Part shown: positions 1 through 9,016 of the stretch, in pieces | Numbering within the stretch: the first letter of the stretch is position 1 | Layout of the letters: each line of letters opens with the position of its first letter | From: CAYQTO01 sp964420455 | Lineage (GTDB): Bacteria; Sumerlaeota; Sumerlaeia; SLMS01 | Reading direction: 5' to 3' | DNA: 15,070 bases | Assembly (NCBI GenBank): GCA_964420455.1 | Contig: CAYQTO010000087.1 | Coordinates: forward strand, 1-15,070 | The notes under the pieces: generated by a model | The model's database searches: none | What the model was told of the DNA's origin: nothing | Seen by the model: only the letters and a program-made list of their open reading frames with translations | Program-made: the position numbers and the translations under genes

Positions 1-1
1 C

Positions 2-1075
2 CCACAGTTCGTAGTCGAAGCGGTAGCCCAACACCGCCGCCGCCTCCAGGGCGCCCTCGTCTGCCTCGACGTGAGCACGGGAGAAGTCCGCGCCCTCGCC
101 GGAGGCCGCGCCTTCAACGATCCGGCCAATGGCGGCTTCTTCAACCGGGCCTTTCTCGCCCGGCGCCAGGCCGGATCCACCTTCAAGCCCCTGTTCCACG
201 GTGCCGCCCTCGAATACGGCATGACCCCCTTTACGATCGTCGACGATTCACCAGTCACCTTTCCCGACGGTTATGCGCCCCGCAACTTTGGAGACCGCTA
301 TGCCGGCCGCGTTTCCCTCGAGAGCGCCCTCGCCCACAGCCGCAACGTCGCCACCATCCGCATGGTCCAGGAGGCCGGCCTGAGCCCCGCCCTCCGCTTC
401 GTGGCCCGCTTTCAACGGGCTGGAAACGAGCCCTGGCATTTGCCCCTCGAATGGTCCGTCGTCCTCGGCACGACGGAGGTCACTCCGCTCGAACTCGCCG
501 CCGCCTATCAGGCCATCGCCAACCGCGGCCATGCCCGCGGCCCTGTCCTGGTCCGCTCCGTCCGACGCCCCGGATCCCCGGAACAGACCCGCCTCGACGC
601 CCCTCCGGAGGAGATCCTCCTCGGCGAGCAGACCGCCGCCTACCTCACCCAGATGATGCAGGCAGTCATGCGAGAGGGTACCGGGCAGCGACTACTGGAG
701 CAGATGCCTGAAGCGATGCATCGACGGATTGCGGGCAAGTCCGGCACCACCAACGACAACCGCGACGCGTGGTTTGCCGGCTTCACCCCCGGCGAAGTGG
801 TGGTCGTCTGGGTTGGTTTCGACCAGAACCTTCCGCTGGGGCCCACACGAACCGGCAGCGCCGCCGCGGGCCCCATCTGGGCGGACTTCCTCTCCCGCGT
901 CTGGGAAACCAAGACACTCGCCGAGCGGTCCGCGCCGCTTCATCTCCCCGCCGGCCACCAGTGGCTGAGCCGCGAACAGCAACGGCGCGGCGCCGAGGCC
1001 GGAGCCCGCGCTCAAGCTCCCCCCGCCGCGCTCCCCCAGGCAGTCACCGCAGATGCCCGGGAATCCCGCCCCTGA
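2..1075 (+). CDS. Class A penicillin-binding protein (PBP1A-like), C-terminal transpeptidase part; 5' end outside window
   Basis: This is the transpeptidase domain of a bifunctional peptidoglycan synthase, which cross-links stem peptides on the outer face of the cytoplasmic membrane. The frame is open from base 2, so the gene begins upstream; the GTG/ATG-like codons near 71 are internal. The first visible residues (QGALVCLDVSTGEVRALAGG) match the linker just before the transpeptidase domain in class A PBPs. All three penicillin-binding motifs are present in order: STFK with the acylated serine at 176-187, SRN at 338-346 and KSGT at 737-748. The TPLELAAAYQAIANRG stretch before KSGT is also typical. 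The glycosyltransferase domain and membrane anchor would lie upstream and are not seen, so the subtype (1A, 1B or 1C) is open, but the RQAGSTFKP context favours 1A. The tail after the catalytic domain is short and rich in Ala, Arg and Pro, with no extra domain. A PP2C phosphatase gene follows after 172 bp. Confidence 0.93.
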   Translation, partial: PQFVVEAVAQHRRRLQGALVCLDVSTGEVRALAGGRAFNDPANGGFFNRAFLARRQAGSTFKPLFHGAALEYGMTPFTIVDDSPVTFPDGYAPRNFGDRYAGRVSLESALAHSRNVATIRMVQEAGLSPALRFVARFQRAGNEPWHLPLEWSVVLGTTEVTPLELAAAYQAIANRGHARGPVLVRSVRRPGSPEQTRLDAPPEEILLGEQTAAYLTQMMQAVMREGTGQRLLEQMPEAMHRRIAGKSGTTNDNRDAWFAGFTPGEVVVVWVGFDQNLPLGPTRTGSAAAGPIWADFLSRVWETKTLAERSAPLHLPAGHQWLSREQQRRGAEAGARAQAPPAALPQAVTADARESRP

Positions 1076-1125
1076 CCCACCGCGTAACCGCTCCACGAAA
1101 TCCCCACAAGGGAGTGTCCTTTTCC

Positions 1126-1154
1126 TTGCTGTCCTTGGTCGCAAAATCTACTTT
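1126..1154 (+). promoter_or_regulatory. Possible weak sigma70-type promoter before the PP2C gene
   Basis: TTGCTG at 1126-1131 and TACTTT at 1149-1154 are separated by 17 bp, in the 172-bp gap between the PBP gene and the phosphatase gene. Each hexamer matches the consensus only partly. The position, about 95 bp before the phosphatase start, is reasonable. This is a by-eye match; the two genes could equally be cotranscribed. I see nothing else in the 1076-1247 gap. Confidence 0.2.
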
Positions 1155-1247
1155 GCCTCCGTTCATGGAAGACTTTGTGCTCAATGCCCGGCAGGATGCG
1201 GTACGCCCTTGCCCCGCACCATGTTCCGTGGCTCCATGAGAGCAATT

Positions 1248-2036
1248 ATGTCCGAGCAATCCGTCCTAAAGATTCAGGCTGCCGGCCTCAGCGACCGCGG
1301 GCTCAAGAGGAGCCACAACGAGGACGCTTTGTCTGTCGTCCCGGGCCTCGGGCTTTTCATCGTCGCCGACGGCATGGGTGGACACAACGCGGGCGAAGTG
1401 GCCAGCCGCCGCGCCATCGAATCAATGGTCGAGTTTGTGCGCGATTCACAGGAAGAGGCCTTCGACGAGGAGCCCATCCCTCCCGATCCGTCCCTCAGCG
1501 AACCGGAAAACCGCCTGGTCACCGCCATCAAGCTCGCCAACCGCGACGTGTGCAAACTGTCCATGGAACACCCCGAGTACCATGGTATGGGCACAACCCT
1601 CGTTGGGATGCTGCTCGACCCGGAGAATGAACTCGTTTCCGTGGCCCATGTGGGCGACTCCCGAGCCTACCGCCTCCGCGCCGGCAAGCTTGCCAAGCTC
1701 ACCGCCGACCACAGCTGGGTCGAGGAGCAGCTCCAAAAGGGCATCATCACCACCGAGGAAGCCAAGAACCACCGCTGGAAGAATGTGATTACCCGCGCCC
1801 TTGGCAACAAGCTCGACGTCGAGGTCGACGTCGCAAGTCACGACCTCGCCGACGGCGACGTGTTCCTCCTGTGCAGCGACGGACTCTCCGGTATGGTCGA
1901 GGAATCGATGCTCGAGCACATCATGGTCAGTTCCCCCGACCTTGAGGAGTGCACCGAGCAGTTGATCCGCGCCGCCAACGAGGCCGGCGGGAACGACAAC
2001 ATCACGCTTATCCTGATCCGAATGATCCGCGAGTAA
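1248..2036 (+). CDS. PP2C-family serine/threonine protein phosphatase (Stp1/PrpC type)
   Basis: This metal-dependent phosphatase removes phosphate from Ser/Thr residues, usually opposing a bacterial Hanks-type kinase. The 262-residue protein is a bare cytoplasmic PP2C domain of normal family length. The signatures run in order: SDRGLKRSHNEDA (residues 15-27, with the metal-binding E25/D26 region), VADGMGGHNAGE (39-50), GMGTTLVG (113-120), AHVGDSRAYR (133-142), LTADHSWV (151-158), ITRALGN (181-187), LLCSDGLSG (207-215) and GGNDNIT (247-253, metal ligand D250). The ATG at 1248 was chosen because the PP2C homology begins just after it and GAGAG (1238-1242) lies 5 nt upstream. In-frame ATGs at 1221 and 1236 would add 4-9 residues; the ATG at 1053 would overlap the PBP gene and add an unrelated tail. 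No kinase gene is visible. In other bacteria such phosphatases often sit near PASTA kinase and cell-wall genes, so PBP proximity may matter. It converges on clpX across 21 bp. Confidence 0.95.
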   Translation: MSEQSVLKIQAAGLSDRGLKRSHNEDALSVVPGLGLFIVADGMGGHNAGEVASRRAIESMVEFVRDSQEEAFDEEPIPPDPSLSEPENRLVTAIKLANRDVCKLSMEHPEYHGMGTTLVGMLLDPENELVSVAHVGDSRAYRLRAGKLAKLTADHSWVEEQLQKGIITTEEAKNHRWKNVITRALGNKLDVEVDVASHDLADGDVFLLCSDGLSGMVEESMLEHIMVSSPDLEECTEQLIRAANEAGGNDNITLILIRMIRE

Positions 2037-2057
2037 GCGCCCTCCGCAGCAACTTCT

Positions 2058-2067
<10 letters not shown>
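2035..2067. terminator. Possible weak bidirectional terminator stem between the PP2C gene and clpX
   Basis: AAGCGCC (2035-2041) pairs perfectly with GGCGCTT (2061-2067) across a 19-nt loop. It covers the convergent junction, starting in the phosphatase stop codon and ending inside the clpX 3' end. The large loop and the lack of a real T tract make it weak; it may be chance. Confidence 0.2.
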
Positions 2068-3320
<1,253 letters not shown>

Positions 3321-3389
3321 GTGCTAACGGCGTTCCTTGATCGATTGGCGTGGCCCGGAATGTACGACGAAATGTTCGTGCCTTTGCAA

Positions 3390-3413
3390 TGCGAAAAGCC
3401 CTCCCGCCGGAGG
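3390..3413 (-). terminator. Probable Rho-independent terminator after the radical SAM gene
   Basis: Read on the minus strand, CCTCC-GGCG-GGAGG (3413 to 3400) forms a compact five-base-pair GC stem with a four-base loop, followed by GGCTTTTCGC. It begins 36 nt after the stop codon of the PDZ-radical SAM gene and lies 70 nt before the clpX start, so it would end the 8936-3449 cluster and separate it from clpX. The stem is short and the T run is only four, hence moderate confidence. Confidence 0.45.
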
Positions 3414-3448
3414 TGTCCCTGTCGTGCCATGGTTGTTCGGGGTCTTCC

Positions 3449-4906
3449 TCAGTCGTTGCTCCAGTGCTTGCGGAGGAACGGGTGGTCCTTCGGAAGGTCG
3501 CGGGGAAGGCCGGAAGCCTCCTCGAGGATGGTCGCAACGAAGTCGTAGGCGCCCCCGAGCACCGGCGAGATGCGCTTTCCCGTTTCCTTGCGCAACTGCT
3601 CCAGCGTCAGGTCGTCGATGAACCGTTCGTCGTACTTTCGCAGGCAATTTCCCGGCAGCAGATACTGGTCGTAGAAGGGCGAGTGCTTGATGGTCCTGCC
3701 GATGTCTGCCCCGGGGAGCAGACCCGTCACGTGGATCGTCGGCCCGAACAGGGTGTTCTCGACGGGAAGGATGTCGACGGCGAGCTGCTCGCACTGGGCG
3801 CAAAGGTCGCGGATCCGGGTGAGGACCGGCGGGCTCAGGGTCGAGGTAATCGCCGCCACCCGCCAGGGCTTCCGGAGCCTTGCCGGCAGGAGGCGCCGGG
3901 CCTCCGTAAAGTCCCTGTAGAAGTGATACACCATGCCGACGCCGTTCTCGAGCTGGGGCAGGTCCGGGTATCGCGAATAGGACGGCGGCTTCTGGCCCGC
4001 GATCAGGAACCATTCGTCGGCGAGGAGCGCCACCGGACGCCCGAAGCGCTCCTCGATCTTCTTGAGCCGCGGCTTCCACCTGCGAAGGAACGAACGCGCG
4101 TAGGTCCGGTCCACCGGAACAAGACCCGGCAACCCCTCCCGCCACTTCGTCAGCCCGACGGGAACGATCGCGATGCTTTGAACCGTCGGCACGTGATCGC
4201 ACAACACCTCGAGCGTCCGCTCAAGCTCACCTCCATCGTTCTTCCCCGGACAAAGGACGATCTGCGTGTGGAGTTCAAGTGCGTGCTCGCGGAAAAAGGC
4301 CAGCAGGTCCAGGATGGGCCGGGCCTTCTTCAGGCCCAGAAGCCACTTGCGCAGGTCCTCGTCCACCGCATGCACCGAGATATACAATGGGGTGAGCCGT
4401 TGGGCCGCGATCCGCTCCAGGTCCGAATCCTTCAGGTTCGTTCCCGTGATATACGAACCCTGCATGAAGCTCAGCCGGTAATCCTCGTCCTTCACGTACA
4501 GCGACTGGCGCATGTGGTCCGGCAACTGGTGCACGAAGCAGAACACGCAGTTGCAGCCGCAGTTCTGAGTCGTGAACTGCTCGACCTCCAGCCCGAGGGC
4601 TTCCTCCGGCGCGAACTTGCTTATGGCCACCCGCCGCCGTCCGCCGCCCGGCGTCTCCACCAGCAGGTCGAGGTCCTCTTCCGCGGTGTGAAAGTAGAAA
4701 TCGACGGTATCGCGGACCGGCTCGCCGTTGACCTCGAGCAGCACCTCATCCACTGCGAGACCCGCGGCCTCGGCGGGACTTCCTGGATAGACATGGGCGA
4801 TGCGAACCCCCGGCGGCAGCTCTGCCACCGCCACCGAGGCGGGGATCGTCATGAGCGGGTCATGGCGGGCGAGCCGCTCCCGCAGGGTCTTCGCCGAGTC
4901 AGTCAA
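3449..4906 (-). CDS. PDZ-radical SAM-DUF512 family protein of unknown function
   Basis: This belongs to the DUF512 family of radical SAM proteins (TIGR03279-like), whose reaction is unknown. An N-terminal PDZ domain (residues about 33-95, PGVRIAHVYPGSPAEAAGL) is followed by the radical SAM core. The Fe-S cluster motif is C116-X3-C120-X2-C123 within QNCGCNCVFCFVHQLP, followed by the family signature KDEDYRLSFMQGSYITGTNL (139-158). DEWFLIAG (297-304) and ENGVGM (320-325) are hallmarks of the DUF512 part. There is no signal peptide, so it is probably cytoplasmic. I chose a TTG start at 4906 because GAGGG (4917-4913) lies 6 nt upstream, giving 485 residues and an 8-nt overlap with the upstream stop, which suggests translational coupling. 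An ATG at 4852 has no ribosome site but would still keep the PDZ domain; an ATG at 4987 overlaps the previous gene by 89 nt. It is the last gene of the minus-strand cluster. Confidence 0.9.
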   Translation of the reverse strand: MTDSAKTLRERLARHDPLMTIPASVAVAELPPGVRIAHVYPGSPAEAAGLAVDEVLLEVNGEPVRDTVDFYFHTAEEDLDLLVETPGGGRRRVAISKFAPEEALGLEVEQFTTQNCGCNCVFCFVHQLPDHMRQSLYVKDEDYRLSFMQGSYITGTNLKDSDLERIAAQRLTPLYISVHAVDEDLRKWLLGLKKARPILDLLAFFREHALELHTQIVLCPGKNDGGELERTLEVLCDHVPTVQSIAIVPVGLTKWREGLPGLVPVDRTYARSFLRRWKPRLKKIEERFGRPVALLADEWFLIAGQKPPSYSRYPDLPQLENGVGMVYHFYRDFTEARRLLPARLRKPWRVAAITSTLSPPVLTRIRDLCAQCEQLAVDILPVENTLFGPTIHVTGLLPGADIGRTIKHSPFYDQYLLPGNCLRKYDERFIDDLTLEQLRKETGKRISPVLGGAYDFVATILEEASGLPRDLPKDHPFLRKHWSND

Positions 4907-6983
4907 GCCGCACCCTCGACAGCGCCGTGTTTCCCGCCTCGTCCGAAGCCGCCAGGACCACCAGGGCACCCCGCGCCGCTTCCTCACCCGTCAGCACCAG
5001 GCGGAAGGTCTCCGACCGCTGGTCGTAGGCCCGGTCCTCCGGCGCCAGGAGCCGATAGTCCCCGAAATCCGGCGACCACGCCGCGCCGACCACCACGCTC
5101 GTCGGGTCTTCCACCCGGAAACGAACCACCACTTCCTCGTCCGACTCGCGCACGACCGACAGGATGATGATGTCCGGCGCCAGGTTATCCACGAGGAACA
5201 GGGGGCTTTCCGCGTGCGCCTCGAGCGCCTGATCACCCGTGTTCGTCAATCTGTCGCTCGCCGTGACCCGCACCCGGTAGTAGCCGTCGGGCAGGACGCG
5301 GGTCTCGAGGAGAAAGGGAGGCGACTCGAGGTCCTCCTCGAGAGTCGTCCACCGTCCGTCCTCCGCACCGCGGAGCGCCACCGTGAAGCGAAGCCTGTCA
5401 TTGTTCTGATCCGTCGCCTTCCAGGCCAGTTCGAGCGCACCGGGATTCGGCTCGGGGAAGGCATCGACCCGCACGGTGGGGGGCGCCTGGTTTGGCGGCC
5501 CGTTGCCCTTTCGTGTCGGGTTCGACAAAACAACCTCGCTCACCTCCGGCGCCTCGTTTGGCCTCGTGTAGAAAACGCGCACGTAGTCGACCAACGGATC
5601 GATCGCCCGCGGCGCCTCCGAGACGTCAATGTCGATGGCGTACTGAAGGAATCGGCCCGGCGGAGTCCCGTCGGCAAACTCGCCATCGTTGAAGTCCGCC
5701 GGATCCGACCACTCCTGCCAAGTCTCGTCCGGCTCCTTTGTATTGCCGGTGCGAACCGACAACGCGAGGGCGCCATCGCCGGGAAGGACGCGCCCACGAA
5801 TCCGGCCCCAATTCACGATCCCCTTCGCATCAAAAACCCGCGACTCGAAGCGGCCGTCGCTGGTGTCCTCCGCCCGGAACCGATACAGCCCTGCCTCCGC
5901 TGCCGTCCCCGCAAAGACGACACCGCCTTCCGCCGCCGCCAGCCGCAGCACATAGTCATCGTGCGCCACCCCGACACGCTCGGTCTCGCCCGACGGCGTC
6001 ACCCGATAAAGATTCCCCGCCTGCCCGGCTGCGACCAACAGCCCGCCATCCCCCAGCACATGCATGTCGTGGATGGGCGATTCGGGCGAGGTCCACCACT
6101 CCGTCGCGATGCCGTCTGGATGGGCCCGCACGATAAAGGATTCAGGCTGGGGCTTCTGGTTTCCCCGTGCCTGGTTCCCCGGCGACCGGTCCAGTACGTT
6201 CTGGCCGGGTGAACGCTCGCCGTTCACCGCGCCGATTACCGAGCCATCGGGCAGCACCCCGACACGCCGAACTTCCTCCTGCTCCGGGTCGATCAACACC
6301 CTCATCGTCCCATCCGCCGACACACGCACCACATAGCCGGGACCCTGCGTTGCCACCGCCAGGTCGTCGCTGCCGGGGATCGGGGCGATATCCAGCACGT
6401 TCAAGGCGAAGTCCATCATCGCCAAAGCCGACGTCGTCGCGTCATCCTCGACGCGGATCAGCGCCGCGGGAGAACCGGTTGCCGCCACCAGCCCGTCTCC
6501 ATGTTGCACCACGTCCCAGACAAGTTCCGCCCCCAACTGGGCGTCGACCTGGGGCTCGCCCTCGCCATCCTCGAGGAAGTACAGCGTGCCACCAGGGCTT
6601 GCTGCCACCAGCAACCCATCGTCCACCGGCAGCAGCGCATAAAGCGCCGCCTCCTCGAAATCGTGCACGAGTTCGACCCCGCCATCGTCAGGGAGCCGAA
6701 AGAGCTTCCCCTCGTGCCCCGTCGCCGTATAGACAGCGCCATCCAGCACGGCCACGTCCCAAACAGCGTCCGCATCAATGTCGCCGAGGCGCTCGCGGGC
6801 GACCGGTGGCGCGATGAACCCATCGAAGGTCAGCGTGCTTGTCGTGACGTCTCCTTCCGCAAACTGGGCGGTGGCGTCATCGAGGAAGAACTCCGTCTGG
6901 GCGGCGGGCGCCGCCGCCGTCAAACCTCCGGCCAGCAACACCCCGGCGGCCAGGGCACGTCTCATCGGCATCATCTGATCCAC
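4899..6983 (-). CDS. Secreted seven-bladed beta-propeller protein with C-terminal Ig/FnIII-like domains
   Basis: I do not recognise a named function. The 694-residue protein begins with a Sec signal peptide (hydrophobic ALAAGVLLAGGL, likely cleavage after APAA near residue 29). Residues about 75-370 form a propeller: seven blade ends of the type (L/V)-(Y/F/I/V)-(R/F) recur, as KLFRL (93), TLYFL (133), ALIRV (174), YVVRV (217), FIVRA (283), NLYRV (324) and GLYRF (365). Residues about 378-474 form a beta domain (FDAKGIVNWGRIRG, VRTGNTKEPDETWQEW, GRFLQYAI) that I associate with exported propeller proteins of little-studied bacteria. The rest looks like two Ig/fibronectin-like domains (about 480-600 and 601-694). 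An extra loop rich in Asn, Gln and Pro (257-282) interrupts blade five. The start is a GTG at 6983, supported by AAAGGA (6996-6991) 7 nt upstream; ATGs at 6974 and 6971 are too far from that site. It follows the S55 gene by 51 bp. It could be a binding or scaffold partner of that protein; this is inference. Confidence 0.85.
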   Translation of the reverse strand: MDQMMPMRRALAAGVLLAGGLTAAAPAAQTEFFLDDATAQFAEGDVTTSTLTFDGFIAPPVARERLGDIDADAVWDVAVLDGAVYTATGHEGKLFRLPDDGGVELVHDFEEAALYALLPVDDGLLVAASPGGTLYFLEDGEGEPQVDAQLGAELVWDVVQHGDGLVAATGSPAALIRVEDDATTSALAMMDFALNVLDIAPIPGSDDLAVATQGPGYVVRVSADGTMRVLIDPEQEEVRRVGVLPDGSVIGAVNGERSPGQNVLDRSPGNQARGNQKPQPESFIVRAHPDGIATEWWTSPESPIHDMHVLGDGGLLVAAGQAGNLYRVTPSGETERVGVAHDDYVLRLAAAEGGVVFAGTAAEAGLYRFRAEDTSDGRFESRVFDAKGIVNWGRIRGRVLPGDGALALSVRTGNTKEPDETWQEWSDPADFNDGEFADGTPPGRFLQYAIDIDVSEAPRAIDPLVDYVRVFYTRPNEAPEVSEVVLSNPTRKGNGPPNQAPPTVRVDAFPEPNPGALELAWKATDQNNDRLRFTVALRGAEDGRWTTLEEDLESPPFLLETRVLPDGYYRVRVTASDRLTNTGDQALEAHAESPLFLVDNLAPDIIILSVVRESDEEVVVRFRVEDPTSVVVGAAWSPDFGDYRLLAPEDRAYDQRSETFRLVLTGEEAARGALVVLAASDEAGNTALSRVRLD

Positions 6984-6990
6984 GCGTCGT

Positions 6991-6996
6991 TCCTTT
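6991..6996 (-). promoter_or_regulatory. Ribosome binding site that fixes a GTG start
   Basis: AAAGGA on the minus strand ends 7 nt before the GTG at 6983 and 16 nt before the first ATG, so it selects the GTG as start of the propeller gene. Confidence 0.6.
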
Positions 6997-7034
6997 CGGG
7001 AGGGAAGGGTTGGGAATTCATCTGGGTGGTTTAC

Positions 7035-8936
7035 TCAGGGCTTTTCGACGAGAAGGCTGAAGGTGGTCGCCCCCCCCACCATGGCGTCCAGGCGATGAAC
7101 CTGCTCGGAGACAATGCGGCCGGGCACCGCCCCGAGGGCGTCGCTCGACCGGGCGGTCTCGCTCACGGTCATTGCCACGGACTTTGGCAGGCTCCGCATG
7201 GTCATTCCGCCAAGCGCCGGCTGGGCTGAGGGATCGAACAACACCACATATACGGCGTCCGAGGGGTAGAAGGGCTCACGAGCCGCGAGGAACTCCTCGA
7301 AGGATTCCGGATCCTGCAGGTCGGGCCGCAGCTGCTGTTCCAGGCGCAGCCGCGAAGGTCCATCCAGCACGCGCACCTCGTAGGAACCCGGTCGCAGGTC
7401 CGCCGGCAGGGGCACCCGAAGGGTCATCGGAACCGGCTCGCGGCGCCACCGGGTAAACTCCACCTCCGCCGTATAGACATCGCCCGGCGAGAGCACCCGG
7501 GCCCCGCGCCGCGTCTCCTCCAGCACCATCATTTCCGGCACCGGAGCCACGTTCACCTCAACCTCGATGCGCTCCACCGGTGCGGCCTCGAACCGGTTGT
7601 TCATCAGCAGCGAAAGTTCCTGGTTCAGTTCGAACGCCGTGAACATGGCCACCAGATCCAGCCCGGAAAGGTGATCCTGTCGCCGGAGTTCGCGCCCGTC
7701 CGCGAGGGTCACTCTCGTCTCCAGGTCCAGAGCCATCGGCCCCGACATGCGCACCGCCCGGTCCATCGATTCCATCATGCAGATCAGCGCCAGCTGCGGC
7801 AGCCAGTCACGATTCTCCCAAAGCCGAAAGTTGAACGTGCGATTGGTGTGGGTCTCCGGCGCGCGGATGGCCACCTGCATCGGCACGAGGTCCGTCCGCG
7901 CGGTCAGGCTCGCCCCGACCGCCGGCAGCCGGTCCTGCCGAAGCGACCCCTTCACCGCTACCGCGTTCCCAAGCTTGAAGGGACGCATCAGCGAAGGCAG
8001 GAAGGTGATCACCTCGGACACGGCGATCGGCGCATCGATCGCACCGCCCCCAAACATCGGATGCCCAAAGCCCACCATGCGGTCGCCCTGAACGTAGGTG
8101 GCTGTTCCGAGTGCCGCCAGATGAAGATCGCCATCCGCGAGGACCACACTGAAGGCCGAGCCATTCTCCAGCGCCGGGCCCTCGGTTGTGTCCGTTACCA
8201 TCGCCCCGCTGCTCCCCTGCAGCCCCGCCATCACCGGCTGCAGCGTGCCCGTGTTGAACGTCCGGCTGACGACATCCATCACCGCCTGGCTCCGCGTGCC
8301 GACCAGGAGCGGCGCGGCGAGGGGCTCGAACCGCACCGTCGGCCCGGCCACGTCCGGCACCCGGATGCCCATCCGCCCCAGCTCCGCCAAGGGCACGTCG
8401 ATCGTTGGTGCCTCCCACCCCGGCAGATGCCCGAACGCCTGCTTCGCCGCGGGCCAGCCCGCCAGGCTCGTTGGATACTCCCGCGGGATCACCTGCGAGT
8501 CATCGGTCACCAGCTGATAGACATCCAGCATCCCCTCGATCGGCGTTACTCCACAGATCGCCCGGATCGAGAACCCCCAACCGTAGGCAACGGCGCCCAC
8601 CAGCCGGTCCTCGATATATACAGGGCTCCCGCTCATGCCGGCCACAACCCCATGGCCCTCGAGCATCGGGTGGCTCGCCTCGATGATGATCATGTCACCG
8701 TCGGCAAAGGCGTTCTTCATGACGCCCTTCACCGTGATGTCGAACCGCTCGACGTCCGACCCCTCGAAAACCGTCAGCCCATAGCCGGTCATGCCCGGCC
8801 GCAACTCGTCGACCGGCATGACCTCCACTTCCGGGCGGTCGCCCAACGGCGGGATCACGGCAGATGACTCCAACGGAAGGAAAGCAAGGGCGGCGCAAAA
8901 GGCGCCGGAAAGAACGAACCGAAGCGGGTGTGTCAT
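7035..8936 (-). CDS. Exported SpoIVB peptidase S55-domain protein (permuted motif order)
   Basis: This 633-residue protein has a Sec signal peptide (hydrophobic FVLSGAFCAALAFL, cleavage near SSA at about residue 26) and a SpoIVB-type S55 serine peptidase domain. DVERFDITV (61-69) and GVVAGMSGSPVYIEDRLVGAVAYGW (96-120) match the second half of the Bacillus SpoIVB catalytic domain; S102 in GMSGSP is the expected nucleophile. The expected catalytic His lies much later, in VGFGHPMFGGG (H292), preceded by the family-typical GDLHLAALGTATYVQGDR. In SpoIVB the His half comes first. Where SpoIVB has the triad Asp, this protein seems to have His89, so activity is uncertain. MPVDELRPGMTGYGLTVFEG (40-59) is typical of this broad non-sporulation family. 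The last 200 residues look beta-rich and Ig-like, with no PDZ domain visible. The ATG at 8936 has no strong ribosome site but directly precedes the signal peptide. It heads the cluster with the propeller and radical SAM genes and is divergent from miaA (80 bp). Confidence 0.88.
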   Translation of the reverse strand: MTHPLRFVLSGAFCAALAFLPLESSAVIPPLGDRPEVEVMPVDELRPGMTGYGLTVFEGSDVERFDITVKGVMKNAFADGDMIIIEASHPMLEGHGVVAGMSGSPVYIEDRLVGAVAYGWGFSIRAICGVTPIEGMLDVYQLVTDDSQVIPREYPTSLAGWPAAKQAFGHLPGWEAPTIDVPLAELGRMGIRVPDVAGPTVRFEPLAAPLLVGTRSQAVMDVVSRTFNTGTLQPVMAGLQGSSGAMVTDTTEGPALENGSAFSVVLADGDLHLAALGTATYVQGDRMVGFGHPMFGGGAIDAPIAVSEVITFLPSLMRPFKLGNAVAVKGSLRQDRLPAVGASLTARTDLVPMQVAIRAPETHTNRTFNFRLWENRDWLPQLALICMMESMDRAVRMSGPMALDLETRVTLADGRELRRQDHLSGLDLVAMFTAFELNQELSLLMNNRFEAAPVERIEVEVNVAPVPEMMVLEETRRGARVLSPGDVYTAEVEFTRWRREPVPMTLRVPLPADLRPGSYEVRVLDGPSRLRLEQQLRPDLQDPESFEEFLAAREPFYPSDAVYVVLFDPSAQPALGGMTMRSLPKSVAMTVSETARSSDALGAVPGRIVSEQVHRLDAMVGGATTFSLLVEKP

Positions 8937-8957
8937 GGTGGCGGGAAGACTCCGTCT

Positions 8958-8990
8958 GGGCGCAGGAAGGGGGGACGGCTTGCGCCCCCC
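8958..8990. promoter_or_regulatory. Two competing GC hairpins in the miaA / S55 divergent gap
   Basis: GGGCGCA (8958-8964) can pair with TGCGCCC (8981-8987). Alternatively GGGGGG (8969-8974) can pair with CCCCCC (8985-8990). The two use the same 3' bases and exclude each other. They lie 27-59 nt before the miaA start, in its presumed leader, and also upstream of the S55 gene. In GC-rich DNA this may be chance; no known riboswitch fold was recognised. Confidence 0.2.
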
Positions 8991-9016
8991 AAAGAAAGCC
9001 CAAGGAATGTGGCATC

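Noticed and set aside
1053..1247. Upstream start of the PP2C gene at 1053
   Set aside because: The extra 65 residues show no PP2C homology and overlap the PBP 3' end; the ATG at 1248 has a nearby GAGAG and fits the family length.
3350..5167. Long plus-strand open frame (605 codons) over the radical SAM gene
   Set aside because: It is antisense to a gene with clear family motifs. Its translation is rich in Arg, Pro, Gly and His, shows no domain, and is a typical shadow frame in GC-rich DNA.
4800..6212. Long plus-strand open frame (470 codons) over the propeller gene
   Set aside because: Shadow frame: very Arg/His-rich, with no ribosome site or family pattern, opposite a well-structured secreted protein.
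7671..8867. Plus-strand open frame (398 codons) opposite the S55-like gene
   Set aside because: Composition is dominated by Arg, His and Pro, and the opposite strand encodes recognisable S55 motifs.
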